Assembly: GCA_022750195.1 (NCBI GenBank)
Contig: JAKIWE010000001.1
Span: 494,672-558,671, forward strand
Source of the DNA: Thermoplasmata archaeon
Lineage (GTDB): Archaea > Thermoplasmatota > Thermoplasmata > Lutacidiplasmatales > UBA184
Length of the DNA: 64,000 nt
Direction: 5' to 3'
The notes beneath the pieces are model-generated. The model did not search any database, was not told the origin of the DNA, and worked only from the letters and a program-made list of their open reading frames with translations. The position numbers and the translations under genes are program-made. Of the stretch, positions 48,821-57,935 are shown one piece after another (position 1 is the stretch's first letter; every line of letters begins with the position of its first letter).

Positions 48821-50026
48821 ATGGAGTCGCGCGACCTAGCGTTCGTCTCCGACCGTTCGGGCCCGTTCTACCTAGGAGGGTACGAGCGCCATCTCTGGGA
48901 TCTCGCGCGGGCTCTCGCCAAGGATCACCGCGTTACGGTCTACACCTCCCTACCGGTCAAGCGTCTGCGACGTGAGGGAGTCGACTTTGTACGGATCTCC
49001 CCGTTCTGGTCGTACACGCGCGCGGTGGGTGGCCATGGCGCAGGAAGCGCCGTCGTTCTCGCCGCGAGCCAGAGCGCCTATCTCCCCGCTTCGAGGCACC
49101 ACGACTTCGTCGATCTCCAAGGCATTCCCTACGCCCAGATTCCTGGACTGCGCGGACGTCTTGCGTTGGGACGTGACCGGTGGGGGGTCACAGTATGGGA
49201 AGCCTGGTTCGACTACCCGGAGGGGAGCGGATTACGGACCCGCTTGGCCCGGGTTGCGATCCGGAACCTCATTCGGTTCGCCACGGCGGGGACCCATCCG
49301 GTGTTGGTCGGGGCCACACGAACCCGTGTCGCCTTGACGCGGCGTTTTCGGGTGGCGGGCGAGCGAATTCGCGTTGTCCCGCCGTCCATCGACCATGAGG
49401 CGATAGCTCACCAGGACCCCGCCCGCGTCTCGGCCGACATCGTCATGCTGAGCCGATTGGAGCCGTACAAGCGCGTCGAGGACGGCGTGCGGGCCCTGGA
49501 CCTCCTTCGAGCGCGAGGGCTGCGCCCGACGCTGCATGTCCTCGGGGAAGGTTCGGACCACCCTCGCCTCGAGCGACTAACGAACCAACTCGGACTTCGC
49601 GACCAGGTGACGTTTTGGGGGTCGGTGGACGACGCCCAAAAGTACGGCATCCTGAAGGCCGGGCGGACGTTCGTACTCCCTTCGGAGCGGGAGGGTTTCT
49701 CCATCGCCACGCTCGAGGCGATGGGTTGCGGCCGCACTCCGATCGTGGCTCGTCCGGCCAACCCCGAGCTGTTCGGCGTGGGGGACCTCATCGAGAACGG
49801 CATCAACGGCGCGACGTACCCCGTCGGAGACCTCGGCGCACTCACCGACCGGCTGGAGCGATGCCTGGGGGACTCCTCCGAGCTCGCGCGGAGATCGGCA
49901 GCCGCGCTCACCACGGCGCGCGGGTACACGGTCGAACGGACAACCCGAGAGTGGCTGGCCGCCACCGAGAGCGCCGGTCCAGTCGCTGCAGAAGGGCCCG
50001 GGCTCAGGGAAACGGTCGGCGCATGA
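48821..50026 (+). CDS. GT4 family glycosyltransferase
   Basis: 401 residues. GT-B fold: N-terminal YLGGYERHLWDLARAL and a C-terminal nucleotide-sugar half with VMLSRLEPYKRVEDGV, HVLGEGSDHPRLE, VTFWGSVDD, and the donor-binding E-x7-E region LPSEREGFSIATLEAMG. Strong GGAGG 7 bases before ATG. It overlaps the next gene by 4 bases. Transfers a sugar, possibly mannose or glucose, to a growing lipid-linked glycan; specificity is not readable. Confidence 0.9.
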   Translation: MESRDLAFVSDRSGPFYLGGYERHLWDLARALAKDHRVTVYTSLPVKRLRREGVDFVRISPFWSYTRAVGGHGAGSAVVLAASQSAYLPASRHHDFVDLQGIPYAQIPGLRGRLALGRDRWGVTVWEAWFDYPEGSGLRTRLARVAIRNLIRFATAGTHPVLVGATRTRVALTRRFRVAGERIRVVPPSIDHEAIAHQDPARVSADIVMLSRLEPYKRVEDGVRALDLLRARGLRPTLHVLGEGSDHPRLERLTNQLGLRDQVTFWGSVDDAQKYGILKAGRTFVLPSEREGFSIATLEAMGCGRTPIVARPANPELFGVGDLIENGINGATYPVGDLGALTDRLERCLGDSSELARRSAAALTTARGYTVERTTREWLAATESAGPVAAEGPGLRETVGA

Positions 50027-50907
50027 CGACCTTCGGCATCACGATCCCCACGCTCAACTCGGCGTCGACGTTGCGCGCTACCCTGGCATCGGTTCGCGAC
50101 CAACGTCCCGCGGCGTCGCAGGTGGTCATTGTCGATGGCGGCAGCCGCGACCCGACGCGAGAGATAGCTCGTCAGTTTGACACCCTCGTCCTCGAGTGTC
50201 CCGCGGGACTGCTCTCCGCCCGCCTCGTGGGGATCCGTGCGATGCGTACGGAGTTCACTCTCCTGCTCGACTCGGATCAGGTGCTCCAACCCGATCTCCT
50301 CGCGCGGTGTGCGGAGACCTCGGACGGGTACGACATCGGGTTCCTACTGGAGAAGGGTCGGACCCCCTCGACGGCCGTGAGCCGCCTCTACCAAGCCCGT
50401 CGCGAGGTGGTTCAATCGAACGTCGCGACGTACGGCGACCCTCGAAGTGGTCTCGTTCTTCCCCGCCTGTTCCGAACCCGCCTCCTTCAGGCTGCGATCG
50501 AACGGATCCGTCCGGAGCTGGCCGAGGTCGTCTCCGACCGTGACCACCAGATCATCGCGTACGAGGTCGGCCGGGGTCGACCCAGGAGTTTTGTCGTGCC
50601 GGAGGCGATCGAGCACGCGGACCCTTCCACGGTGCGAGGGTTGGTCTCCAAGAGCTGGCGCTGGGGGTTCGGGACGGGGGTCCTGAGTGGGTTTCCCGAC
50701 TATCGGATGCTCCTTCGCGGGAGGTTCGCCCCCGCCGTCGCAGCCACCGGTCCGACGAGCGAACCCCTTTCGATGCGCGTACGGTTCGCGGCGAACCTCC
50801 TCGGGTTAGCCAAAGCCGTCCCCTACGAGATCGGAGTCCTCGAGGGCCGTCTGCAGTTCCGCCGCCGTCTCGAGGGCGCTCGCTCGGTGGCGCGGCGGGG
50901 CCCGTGA
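50023..50907 (+). CDS. GT2 family glycosyltransferase
   Basis: 294 residues from ATG 50023 (ATGA overlap). GT-A fold: GITIPTLNSASTL, VVIVDGGSRDPT, metal motif LLDSDQV, and a C-terminal region (SKSWRWGFGTGVL) with amphipathic helices. GTGA overlap with the next gene. Likely a cytoplasmic enzyme adding a sugar to the cluster's glycan. The frame continues open upstream inside the previous gene, but that is a shadow. Confidence 0.85.
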   Translation: MTTFGITIPTLNSASTLRATLASVRDQRPAASQVVIVDGGSRDPTREIARQFDTLVLECPAGLLSARLVGIRAMRTEFTLLLDSDQVLQPDLLARCAETSDGYDIGFLLEKGRTPSTAVSRLYQARREVVQSNVATYGDPRSGLVLPRLFRTRLLQAAIERIRPELAEVVSDRDHQIIAYEVGRGRPRSFVVPEAIEHADPSTVRGLVSKSWRWGFGTGVLSGFPDYRMLLRGRFAPAVAATGPTSEPLSMRVRFAANLLGLAKAVPYEIGVLEGRLQFRRRLEGARSVARRGP

Positions 50908-52037
50908 ACGGTGACCGCGCGGACGTGGCGATCGTCCGGCCCTGGCCGTTCGGCGGGGGCGACAACCTGGCGTTGGCCCAATCGATCGCCCGGTACTCGT
51001 CCCTGCCGCGCGTAGACCTCTACGTCCATCCCGCGTCCCGCGTGCCCCAGCCGGTGGCGGTCTCGCCTCGCCTCCGATCGCGCCCGCTCCGGACGATCAG
51101 CCTCCGAGCGAGGGTCCTTCTCCTCGGACACGTGCGACGCGCGGCCGACCTTGTCCAGGGGGCGCGCGTGGTCGACGTGGCCGAGGATTCGAACGGATAC
51201 TCGGCGGGCGTCGCTCGTGCAGCGAAGCGCCTGCGACGGCCGGCGATCACGACCTGCCTCGAGACGGTCGACGGGACACCGATCTCGCGGTTCCCCCCAT
51301 GGCGGGGCCACCGCCGCACGGTTCGTGAATGCACTCGGATGTATCGGGTCCTCACGGGGCGAGCGGGCGCCCGACTGCGTCGCCTCGGGGTCGACGACGC
51401 GGCTATCCGCCTCCTCCCGCTGGGGATCGATACCGAGCTGTTTCACCCCGCGGCCTCGCCGCTCGACCGCGGCACGACGCGGTACCTGTTCGCCCGCCGG
51501 TTGGAGGAGAAGAACGGGCTGTGGTTCGCGGTCGAAGCGATCCGGGCCCTCGTTGCGGACGGGGCGTCGGTTCGGCTTACCGTAGCCGGGGACGGTCCGT
51601 TGGCGGGACGACTTCGCGAGGAGGCACGCCGATTGCCGATCGACGTGGTGGGGCGGGTTCCCTACGCGCGACTGGCAGAACTGTACCGAGAGAGCGATGT
51701 CTACCTGAATCCAGGGCTCGACACCCGGTGGAGAGGTCGACTCCTCCAGGAGGACGGGCAGTACACCTTCCCCCTGCTCGAAGCCCAGGCCTCCGGCCTG
51801 CCCGTCATCACGACCCGATCGGGGGCCAACGACGAGCTCGTCGGTCCGGGGAACCCGGTCGTGGAGCAGGGCGACAGCGTCGCGTTGCGCTCGGCTCTGA
51901 CGATCTGTCGGGATCCCGGCGTGCGCCGTCGCCTGGGTGCTACGAACCGCAGTTTCATCCTCGAACGGTTCGACGCGCGGCGATGGCAAGGAGAATACGA
52001 CCGTTGGGTCGATGAAGTAGCGACGGAGCGGGTCTAA
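50904..52037 (+). CDS. GT4 family glycosyltransferase
   Basis: 377 residues from GTG 50904. GT-B fold with LLPLGIDTELFHP, YLFARRLEEKNGLWFAVEA, VAGDGPLAGRL, VDVVGRVPYARLAELYRESDV (split) and the donor site LLEAQASGLPVITT with a preceding acidic residue. Basic residues dominate the N-terminal half, consistent with membrane association. Single-base gap to the next gene. Confidence 0.88.
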   Translation: MNGDRADVAIVRPWPFGGGDNLALAQSIARYSSLPRVDLYVHPASRVPQPVAVSPRLRSRPLRTISLRARVLLLGHVRRAADLVQGARVVDVAEDSNGYSAGVARAAKRLRRPAITTCLETVDGTPISRFPPWRGHRRTVRECTRMYRVLTGRAGARLRRLGVDDAAIRLLPLGIDTELFHPAASPLDRGTTRYLFARRLEEKNGLWFAVEAIRALVADGASVRLTVAGDGPLAGRLREEARRLPIDVVGRVPYARLAELYRESDVYLNPGLDTRWRGRLLQEDGQYTFPLLEAQASGLPVITTRSGANDELVGPGNPVVEQGDSVALRSALTICRDPGVRRRLGATNRSFILERFDARRWQGEYDRWVDEVATERV

Positions 52038-52038
52038 C

Positions 52039-52884
52039 TTGCCCGAGTCCCCTCTACTCTCGTTTGTCGTGTGCGTGAGCGACCCGGCAATCGCCGAGCA
52101 GTACGTCCTGCCGGGACTTCGCGAGGCCGAGCGAGCTGGGGCAGAACTCGTGGTGCTCGACAACTCGGCGAACCGACGCTACACGTCGATCGCGGCGGCG
52201 TACAACGACGGCGCGGAAAGGTCCCACGGACGATTTCTCGTCTTCGTCCATCAGGATGTCCGCTTTGCGGGCCCGGAGACGTACGCGGCTCTGGAGCGGT
52301 TCGTTTCCACGACCCGATTCGGAGTGGCTGGGCCTAGCGGAATCGTGGGAACCCGACTCTACTATTCCGATACCGAAGTGCTGAGGACGGACCCCGGGCT
52401 GGCGGTGACCGAGCCGATCCGGGCCGACCTGCTGGACGAAGCCCTGTTCGTGGTCGAACGAAACGTCTGGGAGCGCGAGCCGTTCCGGCCGGCTGTGACG
52501 CGCGGATTCCATCTCTGCGCGGCGGAGTACTCCCTCCGGATGGTGACCTCGGGCGAGGCGGTCTACCTCGTCCCGTTGGCGTTCGCCCATTTCAATCTGG
52601 GACCGGCCGCGAGAAACGAGTCCGAAACGGCCGTGCGTAAGCGGCGACATGTCCTCAATTGGGTCACGAGCGCCCTCGACCTGCAGCGAAGGTACCCCGG
52701 GCGGCGGATCGTGACCCCGCAGGGGGTCATCGGGCCCCGCCTGCTCTTCGGCTACGCCTTGTTCTACGGGATCTGCGGCGCCGTGGCGCCGAGGTTATCC
52801 CTCCGCGTCATCGATGGCTTCACGAATTCGGGGACCTACCACGGCCTCAACAGGTTCTTGAAAGGACTCCAGTACCATCGATGA
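52039..52884 (+). CDS. GT2-like glycosyltransferase (GT-A fold, family A)
   Basis: 281 residues from TTG 52039. Starts LLSFVVCVSDPAIAEQYVL; LVVLDNSANRRYTSIAAAYN and the metal-motif-like FVHQDVRF (His-Gln-Asp in place of DxD) suggest the rhamnosyl/galactofuranosyl-type GT2 subset in which QDD or HQD occurs. C-terminal segments (LLFGYALFYGICGAVA) are hydrophobic and may touch the membrane. ATGA overlap with the next, membrane-protein gene. Confidence 0.8.
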   Translation: MPESPLLSFVVCVSDPAIAEQYVLPGLREAERAGAELVVLDNSANRRYTSIAAAYNDGAERSHGRFLVFVHQDVRFAGPETYAALERFVSTTRFGVAGPSGIVGTRLYYSDTEVLRTDPGLAVTEPIRADLLDEALFVVERNVWEREPFRPAVTRGFHLCAAEYSLRMVTSGEAVYLVPLAFAHFNLGPAARNESETAVRKRRHVLNWVTSALDLQRRYPGRRIVTPQGVIGPRLLFGYALFYGICGAVAPRLSLRVIDGFTNSGTYHGLNRFLKGLQYHR

Positions 52885-55865
52885 TCCGAGCCTGGCCCTG
52901 GCGGTCCTGGATGCGCCGCGTGCGGGCCCGTTGGCCCGAGATCTTCCTTGCCTTGGTACCGGTCGCCGTGATCGGCGCGTGGTTCCGTCAGGGGAACTTC
53001 GTCTACTTCATCGACAACTACTTCCCGTTCAATCCGCCGGCCGACCTGGGCCAGTTCGGCTACGCTTGGAGCGACTACAACGGGGTGGGCACGCTCAATG
53101 TCACGAACTTCCCTCTGATCCCCCTGATCCTCGTCGTGGGCCTGTTCCACAATGTCCTGCTGCTCCCGCTCTGGTTCTCGCAGGCGTTGTTGTACTACTC
53201 GATCCTCGGAGCCGGCGCCCTCTTCATGTTCTGGCTCGTCCGGCGCATCTCGTTCGTCGACGGACCCACCGCGACCTTCGCCGGACTCAGTGCCTCGTTG
53301 TTCTACCTTTTCAACCCGGTCTTTCTCGATCTGTACTGGTACCTCAATTTTCCGGGGGCAGCTGGCCTGTTTGTCGGCCTGCCTGCGTTACTGTATTTCT
53401 TGGTCCGAGGCTTCCAGGCCGCTCGGACCGATCGTCTCGACCGAGGCGCCATCCTCGGAGCCGGGCTCGCCTCCGTCTTTGCGGCGACCTCGGAGGTACC
53501 GTACATCGCCTCGGCGGTTCTGGTCGCCGTCCCGTTTCTCGCGTACTTCTTGCTCTCGCGATCTCCCAGTCGCGTCGCGGCACGTCGACGTCTCGCTTTC
53601 CTCGCCCTGTCGGCGGCCGCGATTGCCACGTTGAACCTCTTCTGGTGGCTGCCCGAACTCCTCGTTACCTCCTACGCGTCCGGCCCCGGCTCCTACAGCA
53701 CGGGGTACGACCTCGCCATCCTCACCGGGAATAGCGCGCTGGCGAGTCCGTGGAGCACCCTCACGTTGACCTACTTTCCCCTCTCGAATTCGTTCGCCCT
53801 TTGGCACCCGCTGTACAGCGAAGCCGGGCTCAGTTCGGTCCTCCTTCCGGCGGCCGCGGCCGCCATCGCGTTCGCCTCAGCGCTCTGGGTTCGCTCCCGA
53901 CCGTCTCCACTGCGTCATGGGTCGCTCGTCCTGGGCCTACTCGCCGGATGGCTTTTCACGGCGGCCTTGCTCATGGGGAACAATCCGAGCAACCCGCTGC
54001 GCGACGTGTATCTCGCGGCCTTCAACTCGAGTCTCCTCGCCCAGGCGTTTCTGCGCGGTCCGTACTTGACCTGGGGAGCCGGGATGGCCGTCTTCAGCTC
54101 GGTCACTTTCGGGGTGGGGGCCGGCGGGCTTGCCCTGTTCCTCCGACGTCACGTTGTCCCCTCCGGGAGGGCCGACCTCACCCTGGCGAACGTTCCCACT
54201 TCTGCTTCGCGACGTTGGCGAGTTCGTTCGTGGACTCCTCCGGCGAGTGTTCCAATGGCCTTCGTGGTCCTGGCGCTCGTCGCGGGCGAGGGCTGGCCCT
54301 ACTGGTCCGGCGCAACCGTCCGTGCCCTCGATGAGCCGGCCACTCCCGTGTTCCCACCCGCTACCTATGACCTGGCCGGGTTCCTCTCCGCGAACCAGGG
54401 GCTGAACACCAGCTTCGTCTATCCCGCGACGAACAACCTCGTGGCCGATAGCTGGCCTGGCGGCGGTTACGTCGGACCACCGTTCCTCGGTTTCATGACC
54501 GGGCGGCCGACGATCCAGTACGTCGGACCCCCCATCGGGACCCGTCCCAACGACGTCCTCTCGCTCGCCGCGGCGCTTCCGCCGAACAATGCTTCCGGGG
54601 AGTATTCGCGGTTGTACGCTCTCATCGGCGTGCACTACGTGGTGCTGGACACCTACTCGGTAGCCAATCCTATCGCCAGCTGGGCGAACCTGAGCACGAC
54701 GAGCTGGTCGCTTCAGCACCAATCTGGACTTACAAGAGTCGGCACCATCGGCGGCTACCAGGTCTACTCGACCACGGCCCGCAACCCGATCCTCTACCGC
54801 GCGGACCAGGTGCTGACCGGGAATCAGACGGTCGGCCCCGGTTTCGTACTAGGCCGGAACTACTCGCGGAGCGCTGCGAACAACACCGACGAATCCACGG
54901 CGGGCTTCTTCACCAGCTCCGCGGCGATCGTCAACGCCTCCCCGCGAGCGTTCACGATCACCGAGTACTGGCCTTCGCTCGTCGAGCGAGAGCAGCACGG
55001 AACCGGATTCCATTACCCCGGGTGGCCCGAGATCGTCAACTCCGTGCCGATCGACCTACGTGTCGGCAACTTCCCGTATCTCACGCTCGACCTCAACTTG
55101 AGCGGGAATGCCACTCCGATCGTGGCTTTCTCCTCCGTTCCGGTGCTCAAGGTGCTCCCCAACGACCCCGACCGGACCCTGCAGCAGTTCTTTTCAGCAC
55201 CGATCGTGAGTTCGACGCACGACACCGGACCCGGACAGTACCGAATCGTGTACGACCTTGCCTCGCCCGCCACCTTGGCCGCGATCCCCGATGGGGTCGT
55301 GCGGCACATCCTCATCCAGCTTCAACCGGGGAATGGCTATGCCGGGTACATCAACGGCACCGTGCGGCTGACGGCGGGGAGTTCCACCTTCGCATTGCCT
55401 ACCTTCCATCCCGTGGGCACCGCACTCATTCCCGACGGGGTGCGGTCGTCGGTCCGACGGCTCTCGGCCTCGACCGTCAGCTTCCACCGAATCGACCCGA
55501 CGCACTTCCACGTTGATGTGGCGGGGAACAACGGCTCCACCCTGCTCGTCTTCCTCCAGGAGTACGACCCCCACTGGACCCTCACCGTCTCCGGTGGAGG
55601 CGTCAGCGCCTTCCATTTCGTAGCCGACGACTTTGCGAACGGATGGCTCTTGAACAGCTCTCGGTCGGAGTTTTCGATGGAACTCGCATTCTCGCTCCAG
55701 GGGCTGGTCCCAGCCAGTCAGGTCGTCTCCGTCGGATCGCTCGCAGCCCTCGTTGCGGTGGTGGCCCGCCCCTGGCGGCCGGGGGTGGTGCGTCGCCTGC
55801 GCGCCCTCGGGGCGCGGCTCTCACGGGCGCCGACTTCCTCCCCCCCGACCGAAGCCCCCCGCTAG
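52881..55865 (+). CDS. Large GT-C-like membrane glycosyltransferase with extracytoplasmic domain
   Basis: 994 residues. About ten to twelve transmembrane helices in the N-terminal 560 residues (for example IFLALVPVAVIGAWF, LLYYSILGAGALFMFWLV) are followed by a 400-residue extracytoplasmic beta-rich domain and a C-terminal membrane helix with a basic tail. The first outside loop carries acidic/aromatic YFIDNYFPFNP, the position of the catalytic acid in GT-C polyprenyl-sugar transferases; it resembles the AftD/DUF3367 and YfhO types. It probably transfers sugar from a lipid carrier outside the membrane. Similar in layout to the protein at 10.6-13.1 kb. Confidence 0.8.
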   Translation: MIRAWPWRSWMRRVRARWPEIFLALVPVAVIGAWFRQGNFVYFIDNYFPFNPPADLGQFGYAWSDYNGVGTLNVTNFPLIPLILVVGLFHNVLLLPLWFSQALLYYSILGAGALFMFWLVRRISFVDGPTATFAGLSASLFYLFNPVFLDLYWYLNFPGAAGLFVGLPALLYFLVRGFQAARTDRLDRGAILGAGLASVFAATSEVPYIASAVLVAVPFLAYFLLSRSPSRVAARRRLAFLALSAAAIATLNLFWWLPELLVTSYASGPGSYSTGYDLAILTGNSALASPWSTLTLTYFPLSNSFALWHPLYSEAGLSSVLLPAAAAAIAFASALWVRSRPSPLRHGSLVLGLLAGWLFTAALLMGNNPSNPLRDVYLAAFNSSLLAQAFLRGPYLTWGAGMAVFSSVTFGVGAGGLALFLRRHVVPSGRADLTLANVPTSASRRWRVRSWTPPASVPMAFVVLALVAGEGWPYWSGATVRALDEPATPVFPPATYDLAGFLSANQGLNTSFVYPATNNLVADSWPGGGYVGPPFLGFMTGRPTIQYVGPPIGTRPNDVLSLAAALPPNNASGEYSRLYALIGVHYVVLDTYSVANPIASWANLSTTSWSLQHQSGLTRVGTIGGYQVYSTTARNPILYRADQVLTGNQTVGPGFVLGRNYSRSAANNTDESTAGFFTSSAAIVNASPRAFTITEYWPSLVEREQHGTGFHYPGWPEIVNSVPIDLRVGNFPYLTLDLNLSGNATPIVAFSSVPVLKVLPNDPDRTLQQFFSAPIVSSTHDTGPGQYRIVYDLASPATLAAIPDGVVRHILIQLQPGNGYAGYINGTVRLTAGSSTFALPTFHPVGTALIPDGVRSSVRRLSASTVSFHRIDPTHFHVDVAGNNGSTLLVFLQEYDPHWTLTVSGGGVSAFHFVADDFANGWLLNSSRSEFSMELAFSLQGLVPASQVVSVGSLAALVAVVARPWRPGVVRRLRALGARLSRAPTSSPPTEAPR

Positions 55866-55886
55866 TTCGTCGGAACGCGAGGCTCC

Positions 55887-57131
55887 ATGGATCCCGTGTC
55901 GCCGGAGAGCGGGCGCCGCCCCCGGGTCGGGGTCCTGTTGCGCAACCTCTGGGCAGGGAGCTTCGCCCGGCACGCGATCGAGGAGGTGTCGTGGTTACGC
56001 GACCGCGAAGGGTTCGCGGCGTCCCTCATACCCTTTGATGTGAGCGGCAACGGTTACCACTACGACGATCTGATCCAGAAAAACGGGATCGATGTCCGGC
56101 TCCCGTACCGTCGGCCCCGATGGACCCGATTGCTGCGCCGGCTGTTCCTCTCGCTGACCCCGCCGATCCGAGGCGTGGAGAGCTCCATCCCGGTCGTCGA
56201 GATCCTTCTCTGGGCGGTGACGGGACGTGCGGCGTTCGACGTCCTCTACGCCGAGGACCAGTTCGTGGGCGCCGGCGCCTACCTCCGCAACCGGCTTCGC
56301 GGAACGCCGTATGTGCTCTACGTTGCCGAACCGGTCTCCGACCTTGAAGGCGTGCAGAATCTGCGGATTGGCCGGCACCGCATCGTAGCCCGACTGCTCG
56401 CGCGGCTGCTGCGGCGACTGGAATCGCGGATCCTGCTGGGAGCCTGCGAGCGCGTCTTCGTATCGATGAGAACTCGCAAAGCGATCGAGGCGCGGTTCCC
56501 CGCTGTCGTCGGACGCCCGGGAGTCGTCCAGGCCCCGGGGTGTCACCCGGTCGAGGGTCCGCCCCCGTCCCGATCGTCCGACCGCTATCTCCTTTCCGCG
56601 AGCAAATGGGACGCCGGCCGGAACCCCGGCTTTGCGGTCACGCTGGCCGCGGACTCCGGCATTCCGGTGGTGTTGGCCGGCACGTGGCTGGATGCCGAGA
56701 CCGAGTCAGCAATCCGCCGTGAAGCCGCGACCGCCCACGAGAAGAACGGCGCCCAGATCACGATCACCGGTCCGGTCACCCAGGACAAGATGGACCAGCT
56801 TTTCCAGGGAGCGTACGCCTACCTTCAATGGACCGCCGAAGGCTTCGCGATGGGGGTTCTGGAAGCGATGGCCTCCGGGATCCCTGTGATCTGCACACGC
56901 GACGCGGGCGCCTCGGAGCTGATTCTCGACGGACGAGAAGGCCTGCTCCTTCCTCGCGGCTCGGTCGACGAATTCGTCGCGGCGGCGCGGGGGTTGTTGG
57001 CGGATCCGGTGCGGAGGGACCGGATGGCGTCGGCGGCGTTAGAGACGTCCCGCCACCACGATTGGGCGAGCCACAATCGGGTCGTGGCCGAGGTCTTGAC
57101 CCGTGCCCTGCTCCCTCGGAGCGTGCGATGA
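55887..57131 (+). CDS. GT4 family glycosyltransferase
   Basis: 414 residues. GT-B fold: N-terminal GVLLRNLWAGSFARHAIEE, C-terminal YLLSASKWDAGRNPGFAV, VVLAGTWLD, ITGPVTQDKM, and the donor site YLQWTAEGFAMGVLEAMAS with E-x7-E. It is separated by 21 bases from the membrane protein and overlaps the methyltransferase gene by 4 bases. Probably the last sugar-adding enzyme of the cluster. Confidence 0.9.
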   Translation: MDPVSPESGRRPRVGVLLRNLWAGSFARHAIEEVSWLRDREGFAASLIPFDVSGNGYHYDDLIQKNGIDVRLPYRRPRWTRLLRRLFLSLTPPIRGVESSIPVVEILLWAVTGRAAFDVLYAEDQFVGAGAYLRNRLRGTPYVLYVAEPVSDLEGVQNLRIGRHRIVARLLARLLRRLESRILLGACERVFVSMRTRKAIEARFPAVVGRPGVVQAPGCHPVEGPPPSRSSDRYLLSASKWDAGRNPGFAVTLAADSGIPVVLAGTWLDAETESAIRREAATAHEKNGAQITITGPVTQDKMDQLFQGAYAYLQWTAEGFAMGVLEAMASGIPVICTRDAGASELILDGREGLLLPRGSVDEFVAAARGLLADPVRRDRMASAALETSRHHDWASHNRVVAEVLTRALLPRSVR

Positions 57132-57877
57132 CGCTCAGGGACGGAACTGCCAGGGACTCCTCGGTCGCGCCGGGGGTCGCCGAGCCGCGGACAGTCCCGG
57201 TTCCGGCGTGGGCACGTTGGCGTGGGATCGCGTACTACGCGCTGGACACTGAGCTGCTCCTAGGCTTTCGCGTCCGACGGGAGCTCCGGACGTCTCGCGC
57301 GATCCTGGAAGTCGGAAGCGGGTACCCGGCCCGTACCTGGCACCGCCACCTATCGCCTGAGCAACTAGACCGGGGCGTCGGACTCGACGTCTTCCGACCC
57401 TACCTGGAAGCTCGTGCCACCGAGTCGATGCGGTGGCGGAGGCCGGTCCAGGGATCCGGGCTGCATCTTCCGTTCCGGGACCGTTCGTTCGATGCGGTCC
57501 TGGCCCTCGACGTGATCGAACACCTCCCGAAGGAGGACGGCTATCGACTGCTTCGGGAAATGGAGCGCGTGGCACGGCGCAAAGTGATCGTTTTCACCCC
57601 GAACGGGTTTCTCCCTCAGGCGGGGGACGATAACCCGCATCAGGAGCACCTCTCCGGCTGGACGGTCTCGGACCTGGAGCGGCAAGGCTACCGCGTCGGT
57701 GGGGTCCGAGGCTGGCGACCGCTGCGGACCGCCCGAAATCGACTCGTGGTCGCCCCCGCCCCCCTCGGATTCGCCCTCTCCGTCCTGAGCTCTCCCATCG
57801 CCTGGGTCCGCCCATCAGCAGCCTTCCAGATTCTGGGGGTCCGATCCCTCGACCCCACTACGGAACGGCCCCGGTGA
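57128..57877 (+). CDS. SAM-dependent class I methyltransferase
   Basis: 249 residues. SAM-binding motif I reads ILEVGSGYPAR, motif II region VGLDVFRPYLE, and motif IV/post-I FDAVLALDVIEHLPKEDG, the pattern of methyltransferase type 11 enzymes. The C terminus holds a hydrophobic stretch (LGFALSVLSSPIAWV). As the last gene of the glycan cluster it may cap or decorate the sugar chain, for example by O-methylation; this is inference. Confidence 0.88.
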   Translation: MTLRDGTARDSSVAPGVAEPRTVPVPAWARWRGIAYYALDTELLLGFRVRRELRTSRAILEVGSGYPARTWHRHLSPEQLDRGVGLDVFRPYLEARATESMRWRRPVQGSGLHLPFRDRSFDAVLALDVIEHLPKEDGYRLLREMERVARRKVIVFTPNGFLPQAGDDNPHQEHLSGWTVSDLERQGYRVGGVRGWRPLRTARNRLVVAPAPLGFALSVLSSPIAWVRPSAAFQILGVRSLDPTTERPR

Positions 57878-57900
57878 GGTGTCGCGCTCCGGTCGATTCA

Positions 57901-57927
57901 CACAACCACCGACCACGGTCGGTTGTG
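57901..57927. terminator. Hairpin between convergent methyltransferase and phosphoesterase genes
   Basis: A 10-bp stem (CACAA and CCGAC against GTCGG and TTGTG) with a 3-base bulge and CACG loop sits in the 58-base gap between two convergent stops. No T run follows. Confidence 0.35.
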
Positions 57928-57935
57928 GTCGCGGC

